Below are positions 10,184 to 19,614 of a stretch of 64,000 bases of DNA, in pieces. The first letter of the stretch is position 1, and the number at the start of each line of letters is the position of its first letter. The DNA lies in assembly GCF_023195695.1 (NCBI RefSeq), contig NZ_JALPQG010000001.1, forward strand, positions 593,261 through 657,260, given 5' to 3'. The DNA comes from Aliiroseovarius sp. S1339. Lineage in GTDB: Bacteria; Pseudomonadota; Alphaproteobacteria; Rhodobacterales; Rhodobacteraceae. Made by a program: the position numbers and the translations under genes. The notes beneath the pieces were generated by a model. That model saw only the letters and a program-made list of their open reading frames with translations. It was not told the origin of the DNA and ran no database searches.

Positions 10184-10636
10184 TCACAGACTTTCCAGCG
10201 CCTCCAGTGCGTCCAGAAGTGCCTCGTATCGTTCATCACCCAAATGGCGCACAAAGCTTGCAGCGATGCGCGCGGCCTCGTCCAAGTTATCGTCGATGAT
10301 CTGTTGACCGGTTGGCGTAATAGCCAGCGTTTGACGACGACGATCTGATACATCCGGGGTGCGCGTCACCATCCCGTTGCCAACCATCGTCTGGATGATC
10401 CGTGTCAGACTGGGCAAAAGCAGGCTTGTCCGTTCACCCAGATGGGTCGCATCTTGTGGACCGTATTCCGACAACACGCGTAGAATGCGCCATTGCTGTT
10501 CGGTGATACCGGCAGGCGCAAGCATTTCGCGCACCGGCCCCATGACCTTTTCGCGTGCCCGCATCAAAGCGATCGGCAATGACCGACGGGTCGGCGGCAG
10601 TTTGGTCGCAACGGCGTTTTTTTGTAAATCGGGCAT
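10184..10636 (-). CDS. MarR family regulator (HpaR-like)
   Basis: A 150-residue MarR winged-helix protein: ITEQQWRILRVLSEYGPQDATHLGERTSLLLPSLTRIIQ spans the helix-turn-helix and DRRRQTLAITPTGQQ is the wing. The N-terminal LPIALMRAREKVM stretch resembles homoprotocatechuate-pathway repressors (HpaR). The ATG at 10636 is preceded by AGAGGAGC. No aromatic catabolic gene is visible next to it, so the target is unknown; it may act at a distance or on itself. Confidence 0.88.
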   Translation of the reverse strand: MPDLQKNAVATKLPPTRRSLPIALMRAREKVMGPVREMLAPAGITEQQWRILRVLSEYGPQDATHLGERTSLLLPSLTRIIQTMVGNGMVTRTPDVSDRRRQTLAITPTGQQIIDDNLDEAARIAASFVRHLGDERYEALLDALEALESL

Positions 10637-11049
10637 TAAAGCTCCTCTGGTCACGTCACACTGCCATAAAAGAAGCGTCGCCGACCGGGATCAACCATTA
10701 ACTTTCCGCACGGAATACTGGCTTTTATGATCTGCAGGCTGACGGACATGCCTTTGACGTGGGATTTACGGCACAAGACACGGGTCAACTTCCTACAACA
10801 AGGTGCAATTCAACGCGCGTCGCAACTCTTGTTCGGCTCCGTGCAGACTGCGCCCGGACCGCGAGGCAGCGAAATTATCGTATCGCGCCAAATGGCCGGA
10901 CCCATCGCTCTGATCGCTGTGGCATCGAGATAAATCGTTAACGTAGAAATTAACGGAGCGTTAAGATATGACTAAACCTTAAGTTAAACGGCGCGGCAGG
11001 CACAACATGCCTTAAGTGAATATCTTGATTAAGAACTGAGGACATGGGG
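10637..11049. other. Intergenic region with TTAACG-type repeats, no gene seen
   Basis: This 413-bp gap separates the MarR gene from the fusion oxidoreductase, which diverge from it. Short open frames here overlap each other and lack ribosome sites. From about 10935 the sequence becomes AT-rich and repeats GTTAACG / TTAACGG / GTTAAG / TTAAGT several times before the start of the next gene; this is a reasonable promoter/operator region for the operon at 11050, but no regulator can be named. Confidence 0.4.
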
Positions 11050-13962
11050 ATGGCCAAACAGAAGATCGCCGTTATCGGCGGGGGTGTGGGTGCGATTACC
11101 GCTGTCTATGCCATCACGCAAACGCCCGATTGGAACAAGAAATACGACATTACAGTTTACCAGTTGGGTTGGCGCAACGGTGGCAAAGGGGCCAGCGGGC
11201 GCAACAAAGAATTTGGGGAGCGGATCGAAGAACACGGGCTTCATGTGTGGGCCGGGTTCTATGACAACGCGTTTCGCAACATGCGCCGCTGTTATGAACA
11301 ACTGGTCGAGCTTGGATTGCGCAAGAAAAGCGACCCCCTTGGTACGATGGACAAGGCGTTCAAACCACTGTCCCACCTGTTCCTCGCCGAAAAAGTCCCA
11401 ACGGCTGAGCTAGACGACAACCCGTGGCATCCTTGGGTGATCGACCTTCCTGGCAACGATAAGCAGCCGGGGTCCGAAACCAAAGTGCCCGGACCGTTCG
11501 AGATGATGATGAGGATCCTGGAAATCGTCATCGAATTCATCGAAAAAGGTGAGATGGAGGACGGTGCGCATGAAAAACTGGGCATCTCGATCCCGCGCGG
11601 CCTGCTGACCCAACATCACAGCATCCACAGCCATGCCTCGGGCATGCCGAAAGACCCGGCGAAGCACACCGCGCGCGACACCAACTTGCTGCTGGATTTC
11701 ATCATCGACGCACAGAAGGCGGTTCACGCGATGCAAACGCCCGAAAACCTTGGCGATGATGCCAAGCGCCGCGGGTTGTATCTGGTTGATATTGGATTAG
11801 CGTATATGCGCGGCGTGGTCGGGTCGGACACGTTCACCAGCGGATATGACGTGCTGGATCAATGGGAGTTCTCTGACTGGCTGCGGATGAATGGCGCAAG
11901 TGATCTGGCGCTGGATTGGGTCGCCATTCGGGGCTGTTACGACTTCGTGTTTGGCTTTCCCGGCGGTAATACCGACCGGCAAGGCGACACGGGGGCGGGC
12001 ACCGCAATCCGGGCTATGTCGCGTCTGATTATCACATATTCGACGGCGATCTTCCATAAGATGCAGGCGGGTATGGGCGACACGATCTTCGCGCCCTATT
12101 ATCAGGTACTCAAGGCGTTGGGCGTTAAGTTCGAATTTTTCTGCGCCGCGCGTGATCTGCATCTGAACGAGGCCGGAACACGCGTGGACCGTCTGTCCAT
12201 GGTCCGTCAGGCCAAGGTCAAAACTGGCGACTACGAACCGCTTGTCAATGTCGGCGGCCTTCCCTGCTGGCCGTCCGAGCCTCACTGGAACCAACTGGTC
12301 GATGGCGCAAAGTTGAAAAAAGCAGGTGTGGATTTCGAATGCGAAAAATCCCCGCCAACCGGCGCGCCTTTCGATCTGCGGCGCGGCGAGGATTTTGACA
12401 TCATCCTGTTGGGCGCTTCACTTGGATCGCTGCCCTATATGACGCGCGAATTGTCGGCCGCATCTGACCGCTGGCGGCTGATGCTGGACCGGGTGAAAAC
12501 CGTCGGCACCCATGCCGCACAGCTTTGGCTCACGAAAACTCCGGACGAGATGGGATGGGGCGACCGGGTGAAGGCGCACAACAACGCCAAGGCGATCCCG
12601 TCCGCGCCCATGCGCACCGTTATCACCGGGTTTGCCGAACCTTTGGACACATGGGCGGACATGTCCCACCTGATCGCACATGAAGCTTGGCCAGCGCCCG
12701 GCCCCGCGTCGATATCATATTTCTGCGCCCCTGCTCTGGACGGTGAAACGCTGGAGGAATTCGACGACAACGTCGCCACCTGGATGGACAAGGACCTGCC
12801 TGACATCTGGCCCAACGCCAAAAAAGGCGGCAAGTTTGACAAGGCGCTGTTCTACGAAAGCCTACAGGCCGCTATCTATTCACGCGTCAACATGTATGGG
12901 TCGGAACGCTATGTTCTGTCGGTCACCAACAGCGTCTATCACCGCCTCGCCCCGTCTGAGAGCGGGTTTTCAAACCTTTTTCTTGCGGGCGACTGGACAC
13001 GTTGCGGCCTGAACGCGGGCTGCGTTGAAGGTGCAACCATGTCGGGGATTGCTTGTGCGTCGGCGATCACGGGGGTCGAACTTCTGAATGTAGGGGCAGA
13101 AGATATCGACCGCGAGAATACGATGCCGGAAAAGGCAATGTTTCAGACCAACTCCATCTCAGGCACCAACTGGCCTTTGACCCCATTCTTTGCGCGCGGC
13201 GAGATGACGGGCGTATTCTTCTTCTACGACCTTCCGCGCGCCGAGGTGCAGGCGATGCTGCCAGATCGCATCCATTTGGGCCGTTGTCCGATGTCGCGAC
13301 CCGGACATCATCCCGTGGGCATGTCCTTTTGCAGCTATCACAATGTGCGCGGGTCGTTCATACCCGGCTTTCTGGCCATGCGCCCTTACGGAGAGGCGAC
13401 CTTCGCCATTCCCTACACCCATACGGATGAGGGAAAGACCGCCCCGCTGCTGTATCCGCGCAGGCTGTATGTCAACAACAGTTCAGCCATTTTCGCGGGC
13501 AAGTTCTTCTATGCCATGCCCAAATTCAAGGCCGAGATCGAGGTTGGAAACACCCATTTCACAGCCTCCGACCCAGATGGATTGACAATTGATTTCCGCG
13601 CGCAGCAACACCGCGATCCGGTCGCATTGTCAGGTCACCCCGCGCATGGGGCGATCTCGGATCTGCTGGACATGACCTTTGTGACCCGCAACAAGCACGG
13701 CAACATGTTCTATAACGCGTTCGATCTGCAACTGGACCGGTCCTATGTGGCACCGGTCACGGGCGAGGTCTCGGTCACCGATCCCAGCGCGGACGGCTTT
13801 CCAGCGACCCACATGGATGTTGCACCGTTGCAGCATCATCGTGGCATGGGACTTCCTGGCGCATTCCGAATCTGGTGTTCTTGGTCCATGACTAACCCGC
13901 TGGACAGTCGCCGGGTCAGACGCGCGGCTGTGGCACGGTCTTGGGTGCGGCGTAACGATTGA
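11050..13962 (+). CDS. FAD-dependent oxidoreductase (phytoene/squalene desaturase-like) fused to acetoacetate decarboxylase-like domain
   Basis: A 970-residue protein with two parts. Residues about 1-690 are a flavin amine-oxidase/desaturase module: dinucleotide motif IAVIGGGVGA at residues 6-15, a conserved EEHGLHVWAGFYDNAF segment, and the C-terminal FAD motif LFLAGDWTRCGLN around residue 648. Residues about 700-970 resemble acetoacetate decarboxylase-like (ADC/DUF2071 type) domains: LPRAEVQAMLPD, YHNVRGSFIPG, PLLYPRRLYVNNS, FYAMPKFKAEIE. I cannot name the substrate; a polyprenyl or fatty compound is the natural guess for the desaturase part. A second ATG at 11044 is possible, but GAGG at 11038-11041 is better spaced for 11050. 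The gene ends 8 bp before the cyclase-ATPase gene, so the two form an operon. Confidence 0.75.
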   Translation: MAKQKIAVIGGGVGAITAVYAITQTPDWNKKYDITVYQLGWRNGGKGASGRNKEFGERIEEHGLHVWAGFYDNAFRNMRRCYEQLVELGLRKKSDPLGTMDKAFKPLSHLFLAEKVPTAELDDNPWHPWVIDLPGNDKQPGSETKVPGPFEMMMRILEIVIEFIEKGEMEDGAHEKLGISIPRGLLTQHHSIHSHASGMPKDPAKHTARDTNLLLDFIIDAQKAVHAMQTPENLGDDAKRRGLYLVDIGLAYMRGVVGSDTFTSGYDVLDQWEFSDWLRMNGASDLALDWVAIRGCYDFVFGFPGGNTDRQGDTGAGTAIRAMSRLIITYSTAIFHKMQAGMGDTIFAPYYQVLKALGVKFEFFCAARDLHLNEAGTRVDRLSMVRQAKVKTGDYEPLVNVGGLPCWPSEPHWNQLVDGAKLKKAGVDFECEKSPPTGAPFDLRRGEDFDIILLGASLGSLPYMTRELSAASDRWRLMLDRVKTVGTHAAQLWLTKTPDEMGWGDRVKAHNNAKAIPSAPMRTVITGFAEPLDTWADMSHLIAHEAWPAPGPASISYFCAPALDGETLEEFDDNVATWMDKDLPDIWPNAKKGGKFDKALFYESLQAAIYSRVNMYGSERYVLSVTNSVYHRLAPSESGFSNLFLAGDWTRCGLNAGCVEGATMSGIACASAITGVELLNVGAEDIDRENTMPEKAMFQTNSISGTNWPLTPFFARGEMTGVFFFYDLPRAEVQAMLPDRIHLGRCPMSRPGHHPVGMSFCSYHNVRGSFIPGFLAMRPYGEATFAIPYTHTDEGKTAPLLYPRRLYVNNSSAIFAGKFFYAMPKFKAEIEVGNTHFTASDPDGLTIDFRAQQHRDPVALSGHPAHGAISDLLDMTFVTRNKHGNMFYNAFDLQLDRSYVAPVTGEVSVTDPSADGFPATHMDVAPLQHHRGMGLPGAFRIWCSWSMTNPLDSRRVRRAAVARSWVRRND

Positions 13963-13969
13963 GGTAACG

Positions 13970-16858
13970 ATGCAAGTTATGAATTGCTTGGCGTGTTCTG
14001 CGCCGCTTGCGCAGGGTGCGAAATTCTGCGGGAACTGCGGTGCCGAGGTGGTGGTCGACGCGCAAAACCCTGAAGTGCGGGTTCTGACGATCCAGTTTAT
14101 CGACATGGTCGGATCAACTGCCTATGCCAGCCATTCCGAGCTCGAAGACTATGACAATACAATTTCTGCGTTTCACAGGTTGGTCAACGACGTCGTCACC
14201 ACCTATCGCGGCACTGTATTGCAGCGTTACGGCGATGGCGTTCTGTCCTGTTTCGGGCTGGGACAAGACAGCGAAGATGCCGCCCTGTCGGCAATCGCGG
14301 CTGGCCTGTCGATTGCGAAAACTGCGCCGGAAAGGCTGCACGGCCAGAATGTCCGCGTCGGGGTCGACAGTGGACAGGTGATGTGCCGGGTGGGACAAAG
14401 TGGCACGCTTTTCCCCCAACTGGCCGGGCTGCATGTAAACCGTGCCGCGCGCCTGCAGGAGCAAGCCCCGACCGGCGGGGTCGTCATCTCGGGCGAAACG
14501 CAGACCTTCCTGTCCAGACTGGCCGAGCTGGACATCACCTCGCAAGAGAAGGTCGCGCTGAAAGGCATTGACGCGCCGGTGGATGTCATCGGCGTCGCTG
14601 GGTTCAGCTTTCTGGAACGGCTAGATACAGGTCGCGCGCTTCTTGAGCGCGATAAGGAACTGTCTATCCTGCTGGGCGATACGTCGACATCTTTCGCGCT
14701 GATCGGTCCAGCCGGGATTGGCAAATCCGCCCTGTTGGCTGAACTGGTGCGTTCAATAGCCCCCTCGCCTGTCATCCAAATGGATGCCCGTGCCAACCTT
14801 AAACAATCCGCGTTGTTTCCAATCGCCGAAGCGGTGCGCACCGAGCTATTCCTGCCCAGCACGTCGCAACCCGACGCAATGGGCAGTGCCTTGGCGACCA
14901 TTGGTATTGCGCTGGACAAGACGGACCTCAACCTGATGGCGGGTGTTCTGGGGCTGACGGGCGCTACACCGGTAAACCTGACCCCCGAACAACAAAAGGC
15001 ACGTCGCATCGAGTTGATGACGGGCATATTAGGCAAGCTTGCAGGTCAGAAACATGCCGCGCTGGCCTTTGACGATTTCCACTGGGCGGATGAAGAAAGC
15101 ACGGCGGTTCTGCGCAATCTGATTGATGATCCGCAATTTACCAATCGGCTGTTCATCACCAGTCGACGCACCGAAAAAATCGTCGCATGGGTGGATGATA
15201 CCGCCGTCCATCGGGTCGACCTTCACCCCCTGTCGAACGCGGCGGCCCAAAAAGCACTGGACGCTTACCCTGAGCTGACAAAAGACCGGCGCAAGAGCAT
15301 CATCGCCGGGGCCGAAGGCAACCCGCTGTTCCTTCTGGCGCTGGCCGAACATGCCCGACAAATGGGTGGTCAAGCAGATGAACTGCCCCTGCCCCAAACG
15401 ATTGAGGCGACCTTTCAAGCCATCATCAATGGGCTTGGGCCGTTGAAGGACGTGGTGCAATGTCTTTCGGTACTCGGACGCGTTTTTGATCCTGAACATG
15501 CCAGGCTTTTGCTGCCGAACCGCAACGCCATCGACGACGAGTTGCGCGTGCTGACCATCAATGGCGTCTTACACAAACGGCGCGATGGCTTGGCCTTCGA
15601 TCACATTCTTCTGCGCGACGCCGCATATGAAATGCTGCCGGGCAAACGCCGTCGCGCGCTTCATTTGCGGTTTGCCGAGCAAGTGAAAGTGCACGACCCG
15701 GAACTTTGCGCGAAATTGCCCGAACTTCTGGCAGACCATCTTCTTGCCGCAAAAGCTCATAATCAAATTCCAGCCGCCTGCATCGCTGCTGGCGTCCATA
15801 TGTTAAGGGGGGCCAATTTCGACCCCGCCATCAAATATCTGGACCGCGCGCGGATCGACATGGAAAAGCAGGCTGGCGGCAAGCCCGTGACCCGAGACGA
15901 ACATCTTCCGGTCCTGTCCCTGTTGGCCAGTGCACAAGTTCAACGATTTGGATTTTCGCATCCTACGGTTCTGGAAAGTTATGAGAAACTTGAAAGCGCT
16001 GTCAGTCATGCAAAGGGAACAGACCGGCAAAGAATGGTCGCGCTTTATGGGCTGTTCGCCCATCGCATCATCAGTGGCAACGTTGACGAAAGCGGTGAGC
16101 TTGTTGATAAAATGAGAGAAATCGCTCATGGAAGCTCTGATGAGTTGTCGATCCTCTGGCTGGTCAACAAAACCGCGCAAAGGCTCTATGCAGGCGATTT
16201 CACAGCTGCCCAAGCCAGCAGCGATGCGCTGAAACGCCTCTATCGGGTTGAAGATCACGGCATGCTGTTCGTTGAACTTGGCGCGGACCCGCTCGCTTCT
16301 GTTTTGTCAGCAGATGCGCATATTCTGGTGCGCAAGGGCGACAAAGACGGCGCGCTGGCGGCGATTGAGGCCGCAAAACACCACCTGAACGCGATTGGTG
16401 CCACCGCGCAGTTGCCGTGGATCCACATTTTCGGCGCGCAGGCGTTTTTTGAAGGAGGACACATGGCGCTTGCCCATAGCGAAGTGCTGGCCGGCATCGA
16501 CATTGCCGACGAGCAGCGGGCAGACTTCTGGTCGCTGGTCGGGCGATTATGGCAATCTTTGCTAAGAATTCACGACGGCGATTTAGACACGGCACCGGCC
16601 GAATTCGAGGCTTATGTCGGCCATGCAAGCGCCAGCGGCGTCCAGCTTAACCTGCCGTTCTATAAGGCGGTTCTGGCCAAAGCGACGGCTGCACGCGGCG
16701 ATTTGGAAAATGCCAAAAAACTGCTGCGTGAAGCTGCCGATCTTATCGAAGCACGAGGCGAGCGCGAATGGGCATCTCGCATCAATGCCATCTCCGCGGA
16801 AATACACGGCGTTGAGGCGGTCGGCGCCTCCGGGTCGGACAACCCGGAGCTGACGTAG
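13970..16858 (+). CDS. Zinc-ribbon / class III nucleotide cyclase / AAA ATPase / TPR signalling protein
   Basis: A 962-residue cytoplasmic protein. A zinc ribbon (Cys6, Cys9, Cys20, Cys23) is followed by a class III adenylate/guanylate cyclase domain (about 35-215) with both metal-binding aspartates, Asp45 in FIDMVGST and Asp89 in QRYGDGVLSCFG. A STAND/AAA-type ATPase follows, with Walker A GPAGIGKSALL at 246-256 and Walker B ALAFDDFHWADE (Asp368, Asp369). The remainder is helical repeat (TPR-like) sequence. Such proteins couple a cyclase to a large sensory ATPase platform. It is cotranscribed with the fusion oxidoreductase and lies near a Crp-family gene, suggesting cAMP or cGMP signalling linked to that oxidoreductase. 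Whether the cyclase is active cannot be told from sequence alone. Confidence 0.85.
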   Translation: MQVMNCLACSAPLAQGAKFCGNCGAEVVVDAQNPEVRVLTIQFIDMVGSTAYASHSELEDYDNTISAFHRLVNDVVTTYRGTVLQRYGDGVLSCFGLGQDSEDAALSAIAAGLSIAKTAPERLHGQNVRVGVDSGQVMCRVGQSGTLFPQLAGLHVNRAARLQEQAPTGGVVISGETQTFLSRLAELDITSQEKVALKGIDAPVDVIGVAGFSFLERLDTGRALLERDKELSILLGDTSTSFALIGPAGIGKSALLAELVRSIAPSPVIQMDARANLKQSALFPIAEAVRTELFLPSTSQPDAMGSALATIGIALDKTDLNLMAGVLGLTGATPVNLTPEQQKARRIELMTGILGKLAGQKHAALAFDDFHWADEESTAVLRNLIDDPQFTNRLFITSRRTEKIVAWVDDTAVHRVDLHPLSNAAAQKALDAYPELTKDRRKSIIAGAEGNPLFLLALAEHARQMGGQADELPLPQTIEATFQAIINGLGPLKDVVQCLSVLGRVFDPEHARLLLPNRNAIDDELRVLTINGVLHKRRDGLAFDHILLRDAAYEMLPGKRRRALHLRFAEQVKVHDPELCAKLPELLADHLLAAKAHNQIPAACIAAGVHMLRGANFDPAIKYLDRARIDMEKQAGGKPVTRDEHLPVLSLLASAQVQRFGFSHPTVLESYEKLESAVSHAKGTDRQRMVALYGLFAHRIISGNVDESGELVDKMREIAHGSSDELSILWLVNKTAQRLYAGDFTAAQASSDALKRLYRVEDHGMLFVELGADPLASVLSADAHILVRKGDKDGALAAIEAAKHHLNAIGATAQLPWIHIFGAQAFFEGGHMALAHSEVLAGIDIADEQRADFWSLVGRLWQSLLRIHDGDLDTAPAEFEAYVGHASASGVQLNLPFYKAVLAKATAARGDLENAKKLLREAADLIEARGEREWASRINAISAEIHGVEAVGASGSDNPELT

Positions 16859-17181
16859 CGCCTTCACCACTCAGGCCACCGAAATTGGTATGGCCCTACC
16901 CATCCGTCATCTGACGGGCGGAAGCACCCCAGAAATGTCCAACTTGCGCTGGACGAAATGTCGCTCCAATACCGCCTACGCGGCCACCCAAAGCGATACC
17001 TTGCTAAGTTATCGTGCTAGAAAACCGTTTCGTTTTAGGGCCTTCAGCGCTTCCACCTACATGTATACGCTTGATTCCCGGCAAGGCTTGTGACGCAGAT
17101 CACACCCCGAACCGCCTTTCGCGCGAGCAGGTGATTATTCCGCTCGAAAAGCAGCGTGCGGCCGGGTTTGACCAAGACCGC
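16859..17181. other. Convergent intergenic region between cyclase and Crp-family genes
   Basis: No gene seen in 323 bp. A small hairpin CCGTCA/TGACGG occurs at 16904-16917 without a T-tract. The notable element is the CRP-type palindrome at 17089-17104, listed separately. Confidence 0.5.
17089..17104. promoter_or_regulatory. Perfect CRP-type binding site (TGTGA-N6-TCACA)
   Basis: TGTGACGCAGATCACA matches the CRP consensus half-sites without a mismatch. It lies 85 bp beyond the stop codon of a Crp-family regulator and 230 bp beyond the stop of a nucleotide cyclase gene, not in front of either. It may serve an unannotated transcript or an antisense promoter, or be fortuitous. Confidence 0.55.
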
Positions 17182-17835
17182 CTAGCTGCCATCGTTCAAG
17201 ACAATGTCTTCCAACGCGCGCAGGTTCGTGACGACCACCGCGCCTTTTTCAAATCGCGCAATGTCGTCTTTTGCCCAACTTTTCAGTTGCCGGTTCACAT
17301 TCTCGCGGGTCAGGCCAGCATAGGCACCCAGCCAGCTTTGGCTGACGCGAACGCGGTCATCGTGGGCATCGCCAGTCTTGTCTTTCAGCAGACGCAAGAC
17401 GCAACTTGCCAGCCGCGCCTGGCCGCTGGTCAAGGCTTTCAGCTCAAACATCTCAGACGCGTTGCGTGCTTTCTGGCACAAGGCAATGATGACTTGGATC
17501 GCGCTGTCGCCGTCTTCTTTCAGGATATTCAGGATATCGCCACGCAGAACTTCCAAGGCTTCGACCGGCTCGGCCGCGATCACATCGGCACTGCGTGGAC
17601 CGCCGTCCAGACAGGCGATATCGCCGATCACATCGCCCGCACCAACAAGGCCCAAAATGGACTTCTGACCCAAAGAGGTGGTGATGCTGACCTCTGCAAT
17701 GCCAGTTTCGACAATCAGCAGAGACGCCCCCGGTTCACCATGATTGAATATCTGTGCGCCTTTCTTGAATTTGCGCAGCCGACCTTTGCTGGCAATGACG
17801 TCCAGCGTCTGGCGATCAAGTGCTTCAAAGACCAT
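17182..17835 (-). CDS. Crp/Fnr family transcriptional regulator
   Basis: A 217-residue regulator with an N-terminal cyclic-nucleotide-binding fold and a C-terminal winged helix. The phosphate-binding cassette reads IGDIACLDGGPRSADVIA: the Arg-Ser pair that contacts the cyclic phosphate in CRP is kept, and Asp replaces the ribose-binding Glu. There are no Fnr-type cysteines, so an iron-sulfur sensor is unlikely. The recognition helix is LTRENVNRQLKSW. The ATG at 17835 is preceded by AGGAAA; the longer frame to 17895 has a poor extension. Convergent with the cyclase gene, it is a natural candidate receptor for that enzyme's product. Confidence 0.88.
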   Translation of the reverse strand: MVFEALDRQTLDVIASKGRLRKFKKGAQIFNHGEPGASLLIVETGIAEVSITTSLGQKSILGLVGAGDVIGDIACLDGGPRSADVIAAEPVEALEVLRGDILNILKEDGDSAIQVIIALCQKARNASEMFELKALTSGQARLASCVLRLLKDKTGDAHDDRVRVSQSWLGAYAGLTRENVNRQLKSWAKDDIARFEKGAVVVTNLRALEDIVLNDGS

Positions 17836-18019
17836 GGTGTTTCCTGTCGCTCGGCTGTCCGCAAGCTCGGCGCAAAAACGCAGCTCACAGCACAATATTC
17901 GGACGATACATAAGCCAGAAATTCAGGAAGCGGAATAACTTGGCGGTAACAATCTGGCAGGTTTGGCGTGCCATCGCCGTCTGACTGCACCACATCAACG
18001 CATTTACTTGGGCCGACCG

Positions 18020-18760
18020 CTAGATTGAAGCTTTCAGCAGATCGCGCGAATAAGGATGTTTGGCGTTCATGTTCCTCAGCGCGTCCACGTCCAAAATCTC
18101 GACAATCTCGCCATCCTTCATCACGGCCAGCCGGTCGCACATATGGCTCACAACCGACAGATCATGCGACACCATGAGGTAGGTCAGCTTATGTTCGGCG
18201 CGCAGGTCGGCCAGCAGATTCAGGATTTCCGCCTGCACCGACACATCCAGCGCCGAGGTGGGTTCATCGAGCAGCAGCAGGTCCGGTTCGGGCGCCAGTG
18301 TACGGGCGATGGCGACCCGCTGACGCTGCCCGCCGGACAGTTGGTGCGGATAGCGGAACCGGAAATTCTGGCCCAACCCAACGTCGCCCAACAGCTTCAC
18401 CACACGGGTATCAATATCCTTGAACCCATGCAGTTGCAGCGTCTCGCCCAGCACCTGATCCACCGAATGGCGCGGGTGAAGCGAGGCATAGGGGTCTTGG
18501 AACACCATCTGCACCGTCTTGAAGAACGCCTTGGGGCGCTTGTGGGTTATCTGTTCGCCTTCGACCGTGATCGTGCCGGACCAGTCCGGCGCAAGGCCGG
18601 TGATCGCGCGCAGAATGGTCGACTTACCCGATCCGCTTTCGCCCACCAGCCCAAAGCTTTCGCCTTCCATTACGTCGAATGTGGCGTCTTTGACCGCATC
18701 CACCCGGTCGCGGTGGCTGCCAAACCAGACGTTCAGGTTTGCGACGTCTAACATCTTCAT
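18020..18760 (-). CDS. dppF: Peptide ABC transporter ATP-binding protein (DppF-like)
   Basis: A 246-residue ABC ATPase: Walker [10 protein letters not shown], signature LSGGQRQRV, Walker [14 protein letters not shown], switch His in MVSHDLSV. The DPYASLHPRHSV loop after VFQ is typical of the DppF/OppF subfamily. It is the last gene of a five-gene transporter operon and its ATG overlaps the dppD stop as ATGA. It drives uptake of di- or oligopeptides through the DppBC channel together with DppD. Shorter than the usual 320-330 residues because it lacks the C-terminal oligopeptide-binding extension. Confidence 0.9.
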   Translation of the reverse strand: MKMLDVANLNVWFGSHRDRVDAVKDATFDVMEGESFGLVGESGSGKSTILRAITGLAPDWSGTITVEGEQITHKRPKAFFKTVQMVFQDPYASLHPRHSVDQVLGETLQLHGFKDIDTRVVKLLGDVGLGQNFRFRYPHQLSGGQRQRVAIARTLAPEPDLLLLDEPTSALDVSVQAEILNLLADLRAEHKLTYLMVSHDLSVVSHMCDRLAVMKDGEIVEILDVDALRNMNAKHPYSRDLLKASI

Positions 18761-19614
18761 AACCGACCACTCACACTGGGGGCTTCGGACCATTCGGGGT
18801 CACGTTGCAACACTTCAAGCCGGTCGCGCGGCGCGTCCAGACGAGGCAGAGAATTCAGCAGCCCGCGGGTATAAGGGTGCTTGGCGTCATGCAGCTTGTC
18901 GGCGTCGCAAACTTCGACGATCCGGCCCGCATACATGATCAACACGCGGTCACAGAAATCGGCCACAAGGTTCAGGTCGTGACTGATGAAGATCAGCCCC
19001 ATGCCGCGTTCTTTCACCAGCTTATCCATGATATCCAACACTTGGCGCTGCACAGACACATCCAGCGCCGAGGTTGGCTCGTCCGCGATCAGAATCTCGG
19101 GGTTCGGGATCAGCATCATGGCGATCATGATCCGCTGGCCCATCCCGCCCGACATTTCGTGCGGATAAGCGCGCATGACCCGTTCGGAGTCGCGGATCGA
19201 CACGGCCTCCAACATCTCAAGCGACTTGTTATAGGCCGCCGACTTGGACACAGAATTGTGCAGCCGATACGCCTCGATGATCTGATCGCCGATGGTCATA
19301 ACGGGGTTGAGCGAGAATTTCGGGTCCTGCATCACCATGCTGATCCGCTGGCCGCGCACGTCGCGCATTTCCTTTTCGGTCTTGTCCAGCAGGTTGACGC
19401 CTTCAAGGTTGATGTGATCGGCTTCAACGATCCCCGGCGGGCGGATCAGGCGCAGGATGGCGCGGCCGGTCATCGACTTGCCCGAGCCGCTTTCGCCCAC
19501 GATCCCCAACCGCTCGCGCCCCAGCGTAAACGACACACCGCGCACCGCGTCAAACACGCCTTGGCGGGTCGGAAATTTCACCCAAAGGTTTTCGACATCA
19601 AGTAGCACACTCAT
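18757..19614 (-). CDS. dppD: Peptide ABC transporter ATP-binding protein (DppD-like)
   Basis: A 285-residue ABC ATPase: Walker [30 protein letters not shown], signature MSGGMGQRI, Walker [14 protein letters not shown], and ISHDLNLV. Unusual points are Met instead of Ser/Thr after the Walker A lysine and GMGQR in the signature, both common in DppD proteins. The ATG at 19614 shares one base with the dppC stop (TGATG); a GTG one codon earlier is also possible. Works as a heterodimer with DppF. Confidence 0.9.
   Translation of the reverse strand: MSVLLDVENLWVKFPTRQGVFDAVRGVSFTLGRERLGIVGESGSGKSMTGRAILRLIRPPGIVEADHINLEGVNLLDKTEKEMRDVRGQRISMVMQDPKFSLNPVMTIGDQIIEAYRLHNSVSKSAAYNKSLEMLEAVSIRDSERVMRAYPHEMSGGMGQRIMIAMMLIPNPEILIADEPTSALDVSVQRQVLDIMDKLVKERGMGLIFISHDLNLVADFCDRVLIMYAGRIVEVCDADKLHDAKHPYTRGLLNSLPRLDAPRDRLEVLQRDPEWSEAPSVSGRL

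Noticed and set aside
10727..10933. A 68-codon frame in the gap before the fusion oxidoreductase
   Set aside because: No ribosome site, atypical composition, and overlaps a second equally poor frame.
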